Origin: a virus
IMG/VR virus record: IMGVR_UViG_3300038303_000119
Coordinates: 1-41,939 of that record
Strand: one strand, 5' to 3'
Length of the DNA: 41,939 nt
In this document: piece by piece, positions 29,217-36,289 of the stretch
Numbering within the stretch: the stretch's first letter is position 1
How the letters are laid out: each line of letters starts with the position of its first letter
Translations under genes and position numbers: made by a program
The notes under the pieces: model-generated
Database searches by the model: none
What the model was told of the DNA's origin: nothing
What the model saw: only the letters and a program-made list of their open reading frames with translations

Positions 29217-30108
29217 ACCGCTTACGATAGCTGAAGTAAAGCGCCATCTACGTATAGATTCAGCCGACGGAGAACCAGCACCAGACGCACCAACTGCCGC
29301 GCTTGCGGGCGCAGCCGGAAACGTAGACGACGGCGCACACCGATACCGTGTTACTTATGTCACAGCAGACGGCGAGACAGAGGGCGGCTTAATATCCGAC
29401 GTTCTCACTGTCTCAGACAAAACATCAGACGGGCAGGTCACAGTTACCATCCCTGTTGGCGGTACAAGTGTTACAAGCCGTAAGATATACAGGACAGAGG
29501 CGGCGGGGACATCTTACAAACTACTGACTACCGTCGCGGACAACTCCACAACAGAATACACGGATAATACCGCCGATTCTGGGCTAGGCGCAGAAGCGCC
29601 CACGACCAACGGCACTCTGGATCCCACGCTAAACTCTCTTATCACTATCGCGCGTACGACAGTAGAGAGTCACACATCAACGGCGCTAATGACTCAAACC
29701 TGGGACTTATACCGCGATCAGTTACCGTTTAGGCTAGAGATACCCAGACCGCCACTACAGTCCATCACGTCGATAACGTACACGGACACCGACGGCAACA
29801 GCCAGACGTTAGCATCGTCTAACTACGATGTAGACACGATCAGCGAACCAGGCATAATACAGCAGACAAAAACAGGGGATTATCCGTCGGACATCGCAAG
29901 CCCTTACGATAATATCAATGTTGTAAAAGTAAGGTTTGTAGCTGGCTACACAACGGCAAGCGATATTCCAGAGCCGATCAAACACGCGATGCTCCTATTG
30001 GTTTCCCATCTATACGAGAACCGGGAATACATGATGCGCGGGCGTGTTGGGAAACTGCCGTTTGGCTTTGATGCCCTACTTTCAAGTTACCGCATGAGGC
30101 ATTTTTGA
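29173..30108 (+). CDS. Head-tail connector (HK97 gp6-like) with inserted Ig/FN3-like domain (311 aa)
   Basis: GTG start six bases after AAAGGA. Residues 1-29 (LVTAPTVEPLTIAEVKRHLRID) are the usual connector start. The connector resumes near residue 147 with LNSLITIARTTVESHTSTALMTQTWDLYRD, IPRPPLQSITSITYTD and KHAMLLLVSHLYENRE. Between these lies an extra domain (about residues 33-147; bases 29265-29612) with HRYRVTYVTADGETEGG, VTIPVGGTSVTSRKIYRTEA and YTDNTADSGLG. This Ig/FN3-type pattern is known from tail and fibre proteins. Typical gp6-type connectors are roughly 100-200 residues. Confidence 0.8.
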   Translation: MEKLRLNLVTAPTVEPLTIAEVKRHLRIDSADGEPAPDAPTAALAGAAGNVDDGAHRYRVTYVTADGETEGGLISDVLTVSDKTSDGQVTVTIPVGGTSVTSRKIYRTEAAGTSYKLLTTVADNSTTEYTDNTADSGLGAEAPTTNGTLDPTLNSLITIARTTVESHTSTALMTQTWDLYRDQLPFRLEIPRPPLQSITSITYTDTDGNSQTLASSNYDVDTISEPGIIQQTKTGDYPSDIASPYDNINVVKVRFVAGYTTASDIPEPIKHAMLLLVSHLYENREYMMRGRVGKLPFGFDALLSSYRMRHF

Positions 30109-30434
30109 TGAATCCGGGGCAACTGAGACATAGGGTGCGCATCGAAAAGCTCGTAAAAACTCAGGATTCCTACGGCGAGGAGGCCGACTCTTGGGAGATT
30201 TTCGGCACAGCTAATGCCTTTGTTGAACCGATGAGGGCCGACACGCTATTTGAAGCCGACCAGAGGCAAATGGCGGTTACTCACAAAGTCACTATGCGGT
30301 ATCTCTCAGGGCTTAAAGGCGACTATAGACTGTACTACAAATCCCGCTATTACCGCATCGACGGAGTGGTAAACATCGAAGAGCGCGGAAGGTTTACGGA
30401 GTTACTTTGCACAGAGTTGGAGGACAGAAGCTAA
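30105..30434 (+). CDS. Head closure / head-tail joining protein (109 aa)
   Basis: MNPGQLRHRVRIEKLVKTQDSYGEEADSWEIFGTANAFVEPM is the signature start of the head-tail joining (HK97 gp7/SPP1 gp16-type) family. The rest (VTMRYLSGLKGDYRLYYKSRYYRIDGVVNIEERGRFTELLC) matches as well. ATG overlaps the connector stop; its TAA overlaps the next ATG. Confidence 0.8.
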   Translation: MMNPGQLRHRVRIEKLVKTQDSYGEEADSWEIFGTANAFVEPMRADTLFEADQRQMAVTHKVTMRYLSGLKGDYRLYYKSRYYRIDGVVNIEERGRFTELLCTELEDRS

Positions 30435-30934
30435 TGGCTAGAATCCAGCAGCAAATGATCTCCTCTAAGGACGTATACGTCAAAGGCGCGGACAACCTCG
30501 CTAAGACGCTTATGAAGGCTTCAAAGGAAGGCTTTAACAGGGCGATGAAGAAGGCGACAAGGGAAGCGACTAAAGTTATTAAAAGAGACGCAAAGGCGTT
30601 CGCGCCTCATCGCACCGGAAGCATCGAGCGTTCTATCAGTTTGAAAAACAGGTTTTCAAAATCACAAGGCGAGTATATTGGATTAGTGTTCACGGCTTCA
30701 AACCTCGCGCACTTGATTGAGTTTGGTGTTAAGCCGCACTGGATATGGAGACGTAAACCGGGGGGAAGGCGAAGGCGCGGAAGTGGGCTTGTTTTCACTA
30801 AGGGGAAAGTAAGGCACCCAGGTATGAAGCCGGAGCCGTTCATGGTTCCAGCGATCATCAAAAACCAGGACTTCATACTTCAGCGTACAAACGCGCTCAT
30901 GTTCGACGAGCTGAAAAAGATAAAGGGTATCTAA
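30434..30934 (+). CDS. Tail completion protein, HK97 gp10-like (166 aa)
   Basis: ATG at 30434 shares a base with the previous TAA (TAATG). The family pattern is LAKTLMKASKEGFNRAMKKATREATKVIKRDAKAFAPHRTGSIERSI, with a later LAHLIEFGVKPHW segment. It links the connector to the tail. The middle is unusually basic (RRKPGGRRRRGSG). Confidence 0.75.
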   Translation: MARIQQQMISSKDVYVKGADNLAKTLMKASKEGFNRAMKKATREATKVIKRDAKAFAPHRTGSIERSISLKNRFSKSQGEYIGLVFTASNLAHLIEFGVKPHWIWRRKPGGRRRRGSGLVFTKGKVRHPGMKPEPFMVPAIIKNQDFILQRTNALMFDELKKIKGI

Positions 30935-30935
30935 A

Positions 30936-31316
30936 GTGGCGATAGAGACATCTATATATTCCAGACTCACAGCTTACGCGGGGGTTGCTGACTTAGTCAG
31001 TACGAGGGTGTACCCGGTAGTCATGCCACAAAATACAAGTTTCCCGGCGATCACATATCAAACGAACGCCAGGGAGAAAAACCCGACATTCGGCGCGGAT
31101 TCAACGATCAGCAACAAAGAGATGCGAATCACGTCTTGGGCGTCAACATACTCAGGCGCAAAAGACCTGGCGGCGGAAGTGCTCGCGGCGTTGAACAGGT
31201 GGTCAAGCGGGGACGTGCAAGAGGTATTCCACGAGGACGAGGGCGACACGTATAACGAGGAGTTAGACAAGTACGGCGTATACATGGACTTTACCGTCTG
31301 GTTTGATGAGTCGTAG
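30936..31316 (+). CDS. Tail terminator-type protein, DUF3168 (126 aa)
   Basis: GTG start at 30936, one base after the previous stop. SIYSRLTAYAGVADLVSTRVYPVVMPQNTSFPAITYQTNAR is the DUF3168 start, with ALNRWSSGDVQEVFHEDEGDTYNEELDKYGVYMDFTVWFDE at the end. These proteins cap the tail tube. Confidence 0.75.
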   Translation: MAIETSIYSRLTAYAGVADLVSTRVYPVVMPQNTSFPAITYQTNAREKNPTFGADSTISNKEMRITSWASTYSGAKDLAAEVLAALNRWSSGDVQEVFHEDEGDTYNEELDKYGVYMDFTVWFDES

Positions 31317-31325
31317 GGGGCAAGC

Positions 31326-32048
31326 ATGGCAACACAAGTATTAAAAAACGTAGGCATATGGCTAGACAAGTTTGATGTGGCGGGCGACACAAACGCCGCT
31401 AATCTGACTTTCGGCGCTCCTGAGTTAGACACCACGACATTCTCTGACACGGCTATGACAAAGAAACTCGGAATAGTTACTGTCAATTTCACAGCCGAGG
31501 GCTATTTCAACGTGGACACGAGGCAGTTAGATGGAAGTCTACTGTCTAACCTCGCCGTCAAAAACGTACCGTTTACACTTGCCCCAACGGGCACACAGGG
31601 CGACATTGCATACCTCTTGCCATCGCTGGAAACCGCCTACGATTTCGGCGGGACAGTTGGCGAGATGCTGAAGTTTAGTATAGACGCCTCTGGATCCGGC
31701 GCAGCAGCAAGGGGGATTTTGGAGTTTAAGAACACGGCGACCTCTACAGACAGCAGCACAGGATCTCAACTAGGCGCGGTAACAGCCGCACAAAACCTGT
31801 ACGCTATGCTTCACGTAACAGCGGCAAGCGGCACAACTCCGACTCTTGATGTGATTGTTGAGAGCGACGATAACGGCAGTTTTACATCTGCGACAACTCG
31901 CGGAACTTTCACCCAGGCGACCACGACAACGAGCGAGTTTCTAACCGTCGCGGGCGCTATTACAGACGACTATTGGCGAATCACTTACACAATCGCCGGA
32001 GCTACACCATCGTTTACTTTCGCGGTGTCATTAGGGATTAACGTATAA
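31326..32048 (+). CDS. Tail tube-like protein 1 (240 aa)
   Basis: Ribosome site GGGGG. MATQVLKNVGIWLDKFDVAGDTNAANLTFGAPELDTTTFSDTAM is a tail-tube-type start; the rest is a beta-rich, Thr/Ser-rich structural sequence. A second tube-like gene follows. One may be the main tube protein and the other a cap, spike or secondary tube; which one cannot be decided here. Confidence 0.65.
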   Translation: MATQVLKNVGIWLDKFDVAGDTNAANLTFGAPELDTTTFSDTAMTKKLGIVTVNFTAEGYFNVDTRQLDGSLLSNLAVKNVPFTLAPTGTQGDIAYLLPSLETAYDFGGTVGEMLKFSIDASGSGAAARGILEFKNTATSTDSSTGSQLGAVTAAQNLYAMLHVTAASGTTPTLDVIVESDDNGSFTSATTRGTFTQATTTTSEFLTVAGAITDDYWRITYTIAGATPSFTFAVSLGINV

Positions 32049-32060
32049 AGGGGAAATATC

Positions 32061-32477
32061 ATGGCAACATTTGTTTTTAAGGACGCTTATATCTCTATTG
32101 ATAGCAACGATTTAAGCGCCGACTCAGTATCAGTGACTTTGGATCTAAGCGCAGACGCGCCAGAAGATACGGCAATGGGCGACACCTTCACCAGTTTAGT
32201 CGGTGGCGGGATCAAAACAGCGTCTATAACCGTAGAGTTTAACCAGGATTTTGCGGCTTCAGGGCTCGACTCTATCATCTACCCGCTATTCAACACGGGG
32301 ACGGCGGTAGCGTTTGAGGTCAGGCCGACAAGCGATGCGGTGAGTACGTCGAATCCGAAGTTTACTGGATCCGTTCTTGTCACCAGCTATCAGCCGTTAG
32401 GCGGGTCCGTTGGAGACAAGGCCACGGCAAGCGTAACTCTACCCATCACGGGCACAGTAACAAGGGCCACAAGTTAA
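32061..32477 (+). CDS. Tail tube-like protein 2 (138 aa)
   Basis: Ribosome site AAAGGGG. MATFVFKDAYISIDSNDLSADSVSVTLDLSADAPEDTAMGDTF..., followed by IKTASITVEFNQDFAASGLDSIIYPLF and a KFTGSVLVTSYQPLGGSVGDKATASVTL segment, matches small tail-tube folds. Stop and next ATG overlap (TTAATGG). It immediately precedes the tail chaperone, the usual place of the major tail protein. Confidence 0.7.
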   Translation: MATFVFKDAYISIDSNDLSADSVSVTLDLSADAPEDTAMGDTFTSLVGGGIKTASITVEFNQDFAASGLDSIIYPLFNTGTAVAFEVRPTSDAVSTSNPKFTGSVLVTSYQPLGGSVGDKATASVTLPITGTVTRATS

Positions 32478-32824
32478 TGGCGCTAACTAAAGACCAGATA
32501 CTAAAGGCAAACGACCTCCAAACAAAGGAAGTCAAAGTCAAGGAATGGGGTGGTAGTGTCCGCCTTAAGGAGATGGACGGCCTGGAGCGTGATGCGTTTG
32601 AATCGCGCTTTAGTTCGTTATCAGAAGAGGGTAAGAACATGGAGGCCATCACCTTCATGTTGAGCCTGGTGATGGTAGACGAGAACGGCAGGAAACTATT
32701 TGAGACGCCGGAAGAAATGAAGGCGCTTACAAAGAAGAACCCTAACGTGCTTGTCCGCCTGTTTGATGAGGCGTCGAAGTTAAACGCATTGGCTGAAGAC
32801 GCCGAAGAGTCAAAAAAAAATTAA
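32477..32824 (+). CDS. Tail assembly chaperone, short form (lambda G-like, 115 aa)
   Basis: The product MALTKDQILKANDLQTKEVKVKEWGGSVRLKEMDGLERDAFESRF is the common start of tail assembly chaperones. It ends EESKKN at a run of nine A. At that run a -1 slip leads into the longer form. It helps the tape measure assemble with tube subunits and is not part of the virion. Confidence 0.85.
   Translation: MALTKDQILKANDLQTKEVKVKEWGGSVRLKEMDGLERDAFESRFSSLSEEGKNMEAITFMLSLVMVDENGRKLFETPEEMKALTKKNPNVLVRLFDEASKLNALAEDAEESKKN
32812..32818 (+). promoter_or_regulatory. Slippery heptamer A-AAA-AAA for -1 frameshifting
   Basis: Part of a run of nine A at 32812-32820, six codons or fewer before the zero-frame stop at 32822. 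It fits the X-XXY-YYZ rule. I see no strong stem-loop immediately downstream. Confidence 0.7.
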
Positions 32825-33021
32825 AAGACAGCCCGTTTAAGCTGTTCACGTTTCGCCTTGCTAAAGACCTGCATATGGGGCGCGGTGAGATGTTGCGTAA
32901 AATGAGTAGTCGGGAACTGTCAGAGTGGATGGTGTTCCACTCGCTTTTGATTGACGAGCAAAAAGAGTCAGAGTTAGAGGACAGCGTAAGACGAAAGGCG
33001 GAGGCAAAGCAACATGGCTAG
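32812..33021 (+). CDS. Tail assembly chaperone extension (lambda T-like) made by -1 frameshift
   Basis: The reading frame one base back continues as KKLKDSPFKLFTFRLAKDLHMGRGEMLRKMSSRELSEWMVFH..., to TAG at 33019-33021. It has no start codon of its own. The slip site is A-AAA-AAA (32812-32818) in the zero frame TCA-AAA-AAA-AAT-TAA, so a -1 slip gives the fused GT-type protein of about 181 residues. The T part shows the AKDLHMGRGEMLRKMSSRELSEW pattern of T-like domains. It overlaps the tape-measure ATG by eight bases. Confidence 0.8.
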   Translation, partial: KKKLKDSPFKLFTFRLAKDLHMGRGEMLRKMSSRELSEWMVFHSLLIDEQKESELEDSVRRKAEAKQHG

Positions 33022-35050
33022 AGCGAAGACTTCAGCGGCAACCTTATCAGTTCAATACCTGGCAAATACTGTGCAGTTGCTCACGGGTACAAAAAAAGCC
33101 GCTGACGCTGTTGCTAAAGGCACATCTAAAATAAACAGCCACATGAATCAAATGCGCTCTGTTATCCAGGGGGCAATGGCCGCGTTTTCCGCTCGTGAGA
33201 TTGTTTCAACCTTCACTCAGACGGCGCTTGCCATTGAGCGCACCACTAGAACCTTAGAAGCGGCGACGGGCTCCACAAAAAAAGCTATGGAGGAATACCG
33301 CTTTGCTACGGACACGGCGAAAAAGTTAGGGCTAGAAATTACATCGACAATACAATCCTATGCGAAGTTTACCGCCGCGCTAAAAGGCTCCAGTATAGCT
33401 GGAGAGCAAGCGCGTAAAATCTTCACGGCAGTATCAAAAGCGAATACCGTTCTAGGGTTATCCGCCGAAGACGCCAGACTTACATTTTTGGCGCTGGAGC
33501 AGATGGTATCCAAAGGGAAAGTCTCAATGGAGGAGTTGAGGCGGCAGTTAGGCGAAAGGATTCCAGGCGCCTTTCAAATGGCGGCGCGATCAATGGGCGT
33601 AACCACGGCGGAACTTGATAAACTGGTTTCCACTGGGAAACTAACAGCGGACGACCTGCTGCCAAGGTTCGCAGAGGAGCTAGAGAGAACTTTTGGCGAT
33701 AAGGCACAGGATGCCGCAAAGGGGCTACAGGGTAAAATCAACGACATCAAAAACGCCTTCTTCGACTTAAAATCAGAATTGTTGCGCCTCGGCATTGCTG
33801 ACGGCATTAAAGAGATGGCGGATTGGGCGAAAAATTTAGTCGGCTATCTAAAAACCGCCGTAGACTATTACTCAGGCTTCCAGGGCGGGGGCACCAAGGC
33901 CCCTAGAAGTGTCCAAGAGTTGCGATCTCTCAGAGAGCAAAGGCGCAGAGTGTTCATGCAGCACGCCACGGAACAGATGCCAGGTGGCGCGAAGCCGTCA
34001 ACTATGTTGGGTATGCTTGGATTTACACCTCAACAGGGCTTCAAAGACATAATGAAGGGCAAGAGTGTAAAAGAACAGGCCGATATAATGAGCCGGAACT
34101 TCGAGGCGTTAGACGCGGAAGGGAAAAGGAAGTTTCAGCAGATTGATATGCAGATCCGACTTGCGGAAAAGCGGGCGGAACTTGGCACACGTTTACCCTT
34201 GAGATACGCGGCTCCAAAAGTAGTACCAACAACAGCCACGGCGTTACCTGGGAGAAGCGGCAAAGACATATTGAACGCCGCAGAGGTAGAGAAGAGGGCG
34301 AAGGAGGAGAAGTCGGCGCAGCTAAAAGTCACTAACGCTTTAAAGCGGGAAGAAGAGAAGCGCAGAAGCGAGGCGCAACGCCTCATAAGTTCATTTCAGA
34401 CTCAAGAGGAAAGACTAAAAAGCCAGCTAGAGACGGCGGGATTTCTCAGGGAAGAGGGCGCATTGACGGATAGCCAGTTTGATTCTGTAGCCAAGCGCAT
34501 CAGGTCAGCGATGGATTCCATCAAAGATAAGACGAAAGAGACAACCGACGAGATGGGTAGAATGTTTGATCGTATAGCCGGTTCTATGGCCGACGCGATC
34601 ACACAATTTGTTACATCGGGGAAGATGTCTTTCAGTGGTTTAGTTAATTCAATGATAGCCGACATTATACGGCTGTCGGCACAGCAGCTAATCACGCAGC
34701 CGTTAGCGGAATCTATCAGTAAGTCGCTCAAGAATATCTTTGGAGGCGGCAGGGCCGACGGAGGCAGAGTAAGCTCGTCCAAAGCCTATGTAGTAGGCGA
34801 ACGAGGTCCAGAGCTTTTCATGCCAGGCAACAGCGGGAACATCGTACCTAACCACGCTTTAGGTGGCGGGAATACATCGGTGGTAATAAACGATATGCGC
34901 GGCGCGGGCGCTCCGCCTGTATCCACTACCCAGAGAATGAAAAACGGCAGACGCGAGGTGGAGGTAACTATCACCGACACCGTGAGAAAGGCGCTGCGCT
35001 CTGGAGACTTAAACACCGATTTAAGGCTTGCAATGGGCGGGGTGATGTAA
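33014..35050 (+). CDS. Tape measure protein (678 aa)
   Basis: N-terminal helices lead into the tape-measure N-terminal domain at about residues 75-240: ITSTIQSYAKFTAALKGSS, AEDARLTFLALEQMVSKGKVSMEELRRQLGERIPGAFQMAARSMGV. The middle is long coiled coil. The C-terminal ADGGRVSSSKAYVVGERGPELFMPG is the typical gpH-like end. The length suggests a tail of about 100 nm by the usual 0.15 nm per residue, if most of the protein is helical. It is short compared with lambda gpH (853). Confidence 0.9.
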   Translation: MARAKTSAATLSVQYLANTVQLLTGTKKAADAVAKGTSKINSHMNQMRSVIQGAMAAFSAREIVSTFTQTALAIERTTRTLEAATGSTKKAMEEYRFATDTAKKLGLEITSTIQSYAKFTAALKGSSIAGEQARKIFTAVSKANTVLGLSAEDARLTFLALEQMVSKGKVSMEELRRQLGERIPGAFQMAARSMGVTTAELDKLVSTGKLTADDLLPRFAEELERTFGDKAQDAAKGLQGKINDIKNAFFDLKSELLRLGIADGIKEMADWAKNLVGYLKTAVDYYSGFQGGGTKAPRSVQELRSLREQRRRVFMQHATEQMPGGAKPSTMLGMLGFTPQQGFKDIMKGKSVKEQADIMSRNFEALDAEGKRKFQQIDMQIRLAEKRAELGTRLPLRYAAPKVVPTTATALPGRSGKDILNAAEVEKRAKEEKSAQLKVTNALKREEEKRRSEAQRLISSFQTQEERLKSQLETAGFLREEGALTDSQFDSVAKRIRSAMDSIKDKTKETTDEMGRMFDRIAGSMADAITQFVTSGKMSFSGLVNSMIADIIRLSAQQLITQPLAESISKSLKNIFGGGRADGGRVSSSKAYVVGERGPELFMPGNSGNIVPNHALGGGNTSVVINDMRGAGAPPVSTTQRMKNGRREVEVTITDTVRKALRSGDLNTDLRLAMGGVM

Positions 35051-35051
35051 G

Positions 35052-35408
35052 ATGCCCACATGGCCCGCAGGACTACCACAAAAGCCGCTGATAAACGCCT
35101 ACGGCGAGACGTTCGCAAACCTAACAATCGCGTCACCTGTTGACGACGGACCACCAAAAGTAAGGAAGTTCACCACCTACGCGGTGGATCCGTATACTTT
35201 TAGGTTTGTCATTACGACAGCGCAGCGCCTCACGTTTGAGACGTTCTACAAGACAACGGTGAACGGCGGCGCTGATACCTTCACATGGGCGCACCCGATT
35301 ACTGCCGCGTCTGACACATGGCGGTTCAACCCGACAAGCACACCGAAGTTTGTACCTGTACCAAACACCGACCAGCTATACATGGATATAGCTCTACTTT
35401 TATTATGA
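35052..35408 (+). CDS. Minor tail protein, lambda M-like position (118 aa)
   Basis: MPTWPAGLPQKPLINAYGETFANLTIASPVDDGPPKVRKF... resembles small distal tail proteins found after tape measures, with later TTVNGGADTFTWAHP. Order tape measure / M / L / K / I-J fits lambda-type tails. Confidence 0.7.
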   Translation: MPTWPAGLPQKPLINAYGETFANLTIASPVDDGPPKVRKFTTYAVDPYTFRFVITTAQRLTFETFYKTTVNGGADTFTWAHPITAASDTWRFNPTSTPKFVPVPNTDQLYMDIALLLL

Positions 35409-35411
35409 CTA

Positions 35412-35879
35412 ATGGCAAGAACACTCAGCACGACCTTAAAACAAGCGATAAACGCGGAAAGCACATCAGAGGTGCTGTTACCGTTGGTAACTATCGACCC
35501 GTCGGGGACTCCGTTAAGATTCGTAGACAATGGCGCTAATGTCACAAGCGACGGCGATACATATACCGCGTCCGCTTTTATGATCGACATTCCGCCAGAA
35601 CAAGAGCGCACGATTCCACGCGCTGAATTAGTCATTCAAAACGTAGACCAGACGATAATTCAAACCGCCAGGGCGCTGACATCAGAAGTAGATGTCGAGC
35701 TTTCTATAGTGCTTGCAAGCGATCCTGATACCGTTGAAATAGGGCCGATCAGTTTTAAGTTAAAGAGCATTGAATACGACAGGTTTTTTATCGTTGGGGA
35801 ACTAGCTTTTGAGGACGTGTTATCAGACACATACCCGTCTATAAGTTTTACACCAGATCATTTTCCGGGGCTGTTTTGA
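35412..35879 (+). CDS. Minor tail protein, DUF1833/lambda L-like (155 aa)
   Basis: EVLLPLVTIDPSGTPLRFVDNGANVTSDGDTYTASAFMIDIPPEQERTIPRAELVIQNVDQ is the DUF1833 pattern. In lambda the equivalent L protein carries an Fe-S cluster; this one has no Cys set. The stop overlaps the ATG of the NlpC gene. Confidence 0.75.
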   Translation: MARTLSTTLKQAINAESTSEVLLPLVTIDPSGTPLRFVDNGANVTSDGDTYTASAFMIDIPPEQERTIPRAELVIQNVDQTIIQTARALTSEVDVELSIVLASDPDTVEIGPISFKLKSIEYDRFFIVGELAFEDVLSDTYPSISFTPDHFPGLF

Positions 35880-36289
35880 ATGATTACGAGCGCTTTCTAT
35901 CCGTACCTTTCCTGCCTTGCGGGCGTGATTCTAGGGGCGTCGATTGCTGGGGGCTTGTGTGCCTTGTTTATGAGCATTTCCTCAATGTCAGGCTTCCGCA
36001 CTACCTCGGCGGATACGAGTCAACAACAGACCGTGAAGGCGTCAGCACGACTATTAAAGACCACTTTGCGGAGTGGGTTAGCGCACCTTGTCCTGAGTAT
36101 TTGTGCGTTGTTGTTTGGTATATATGTGGCAAGCCGCTTCATGTGGGGGTATTGGTAGACAGCCAAAGGTTTATTCATGCTGAAAAATCAGGAGTTAAAA
36201 TCGAGCGACTTGATAGCCGAAAGTGGGCGCAGAGAAAACGCGCTTATTTGCGCTACTCGCTACTTAACAATATCAGCGGCACCGTTTAA
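35876..36289 (+). CDS. NlpC/P60 tail-tip peptidase (lambda K-like, 137 aa)
   Basis: Catalytic Cys in GVDCWGLVCLVYEHF near residue 24, followed by KPLHVGVLVDSQRFIHAEKSGV with the His pair. In lambda-type phages this domain cleaves peptidoglycan cross-links at the tail tip during entry. There is no JAB domain, so this is a K protein reduced to its NlpC half. Confidence 0.85.
   Translation: MNDYERFLSVPFLPCGRDSRGVDCWGLVCLVYEHFLNVRLPHYLGGYESTTDREGVSTTIKDHFAEWVSAPCPEYLCVVVWYICGKPLHVGVLVDSQRFIHAEKSGVKIERLDSRKWAQRKRAYLRYSLLNNISGTV

Noticed and set aside
35880-36158. A 92-codon hydrophobic reading in a third frame
   Set aside because: It lies wholly inside the NlpC/P60 gene, whose catalytic motifs show that frame is the real one.
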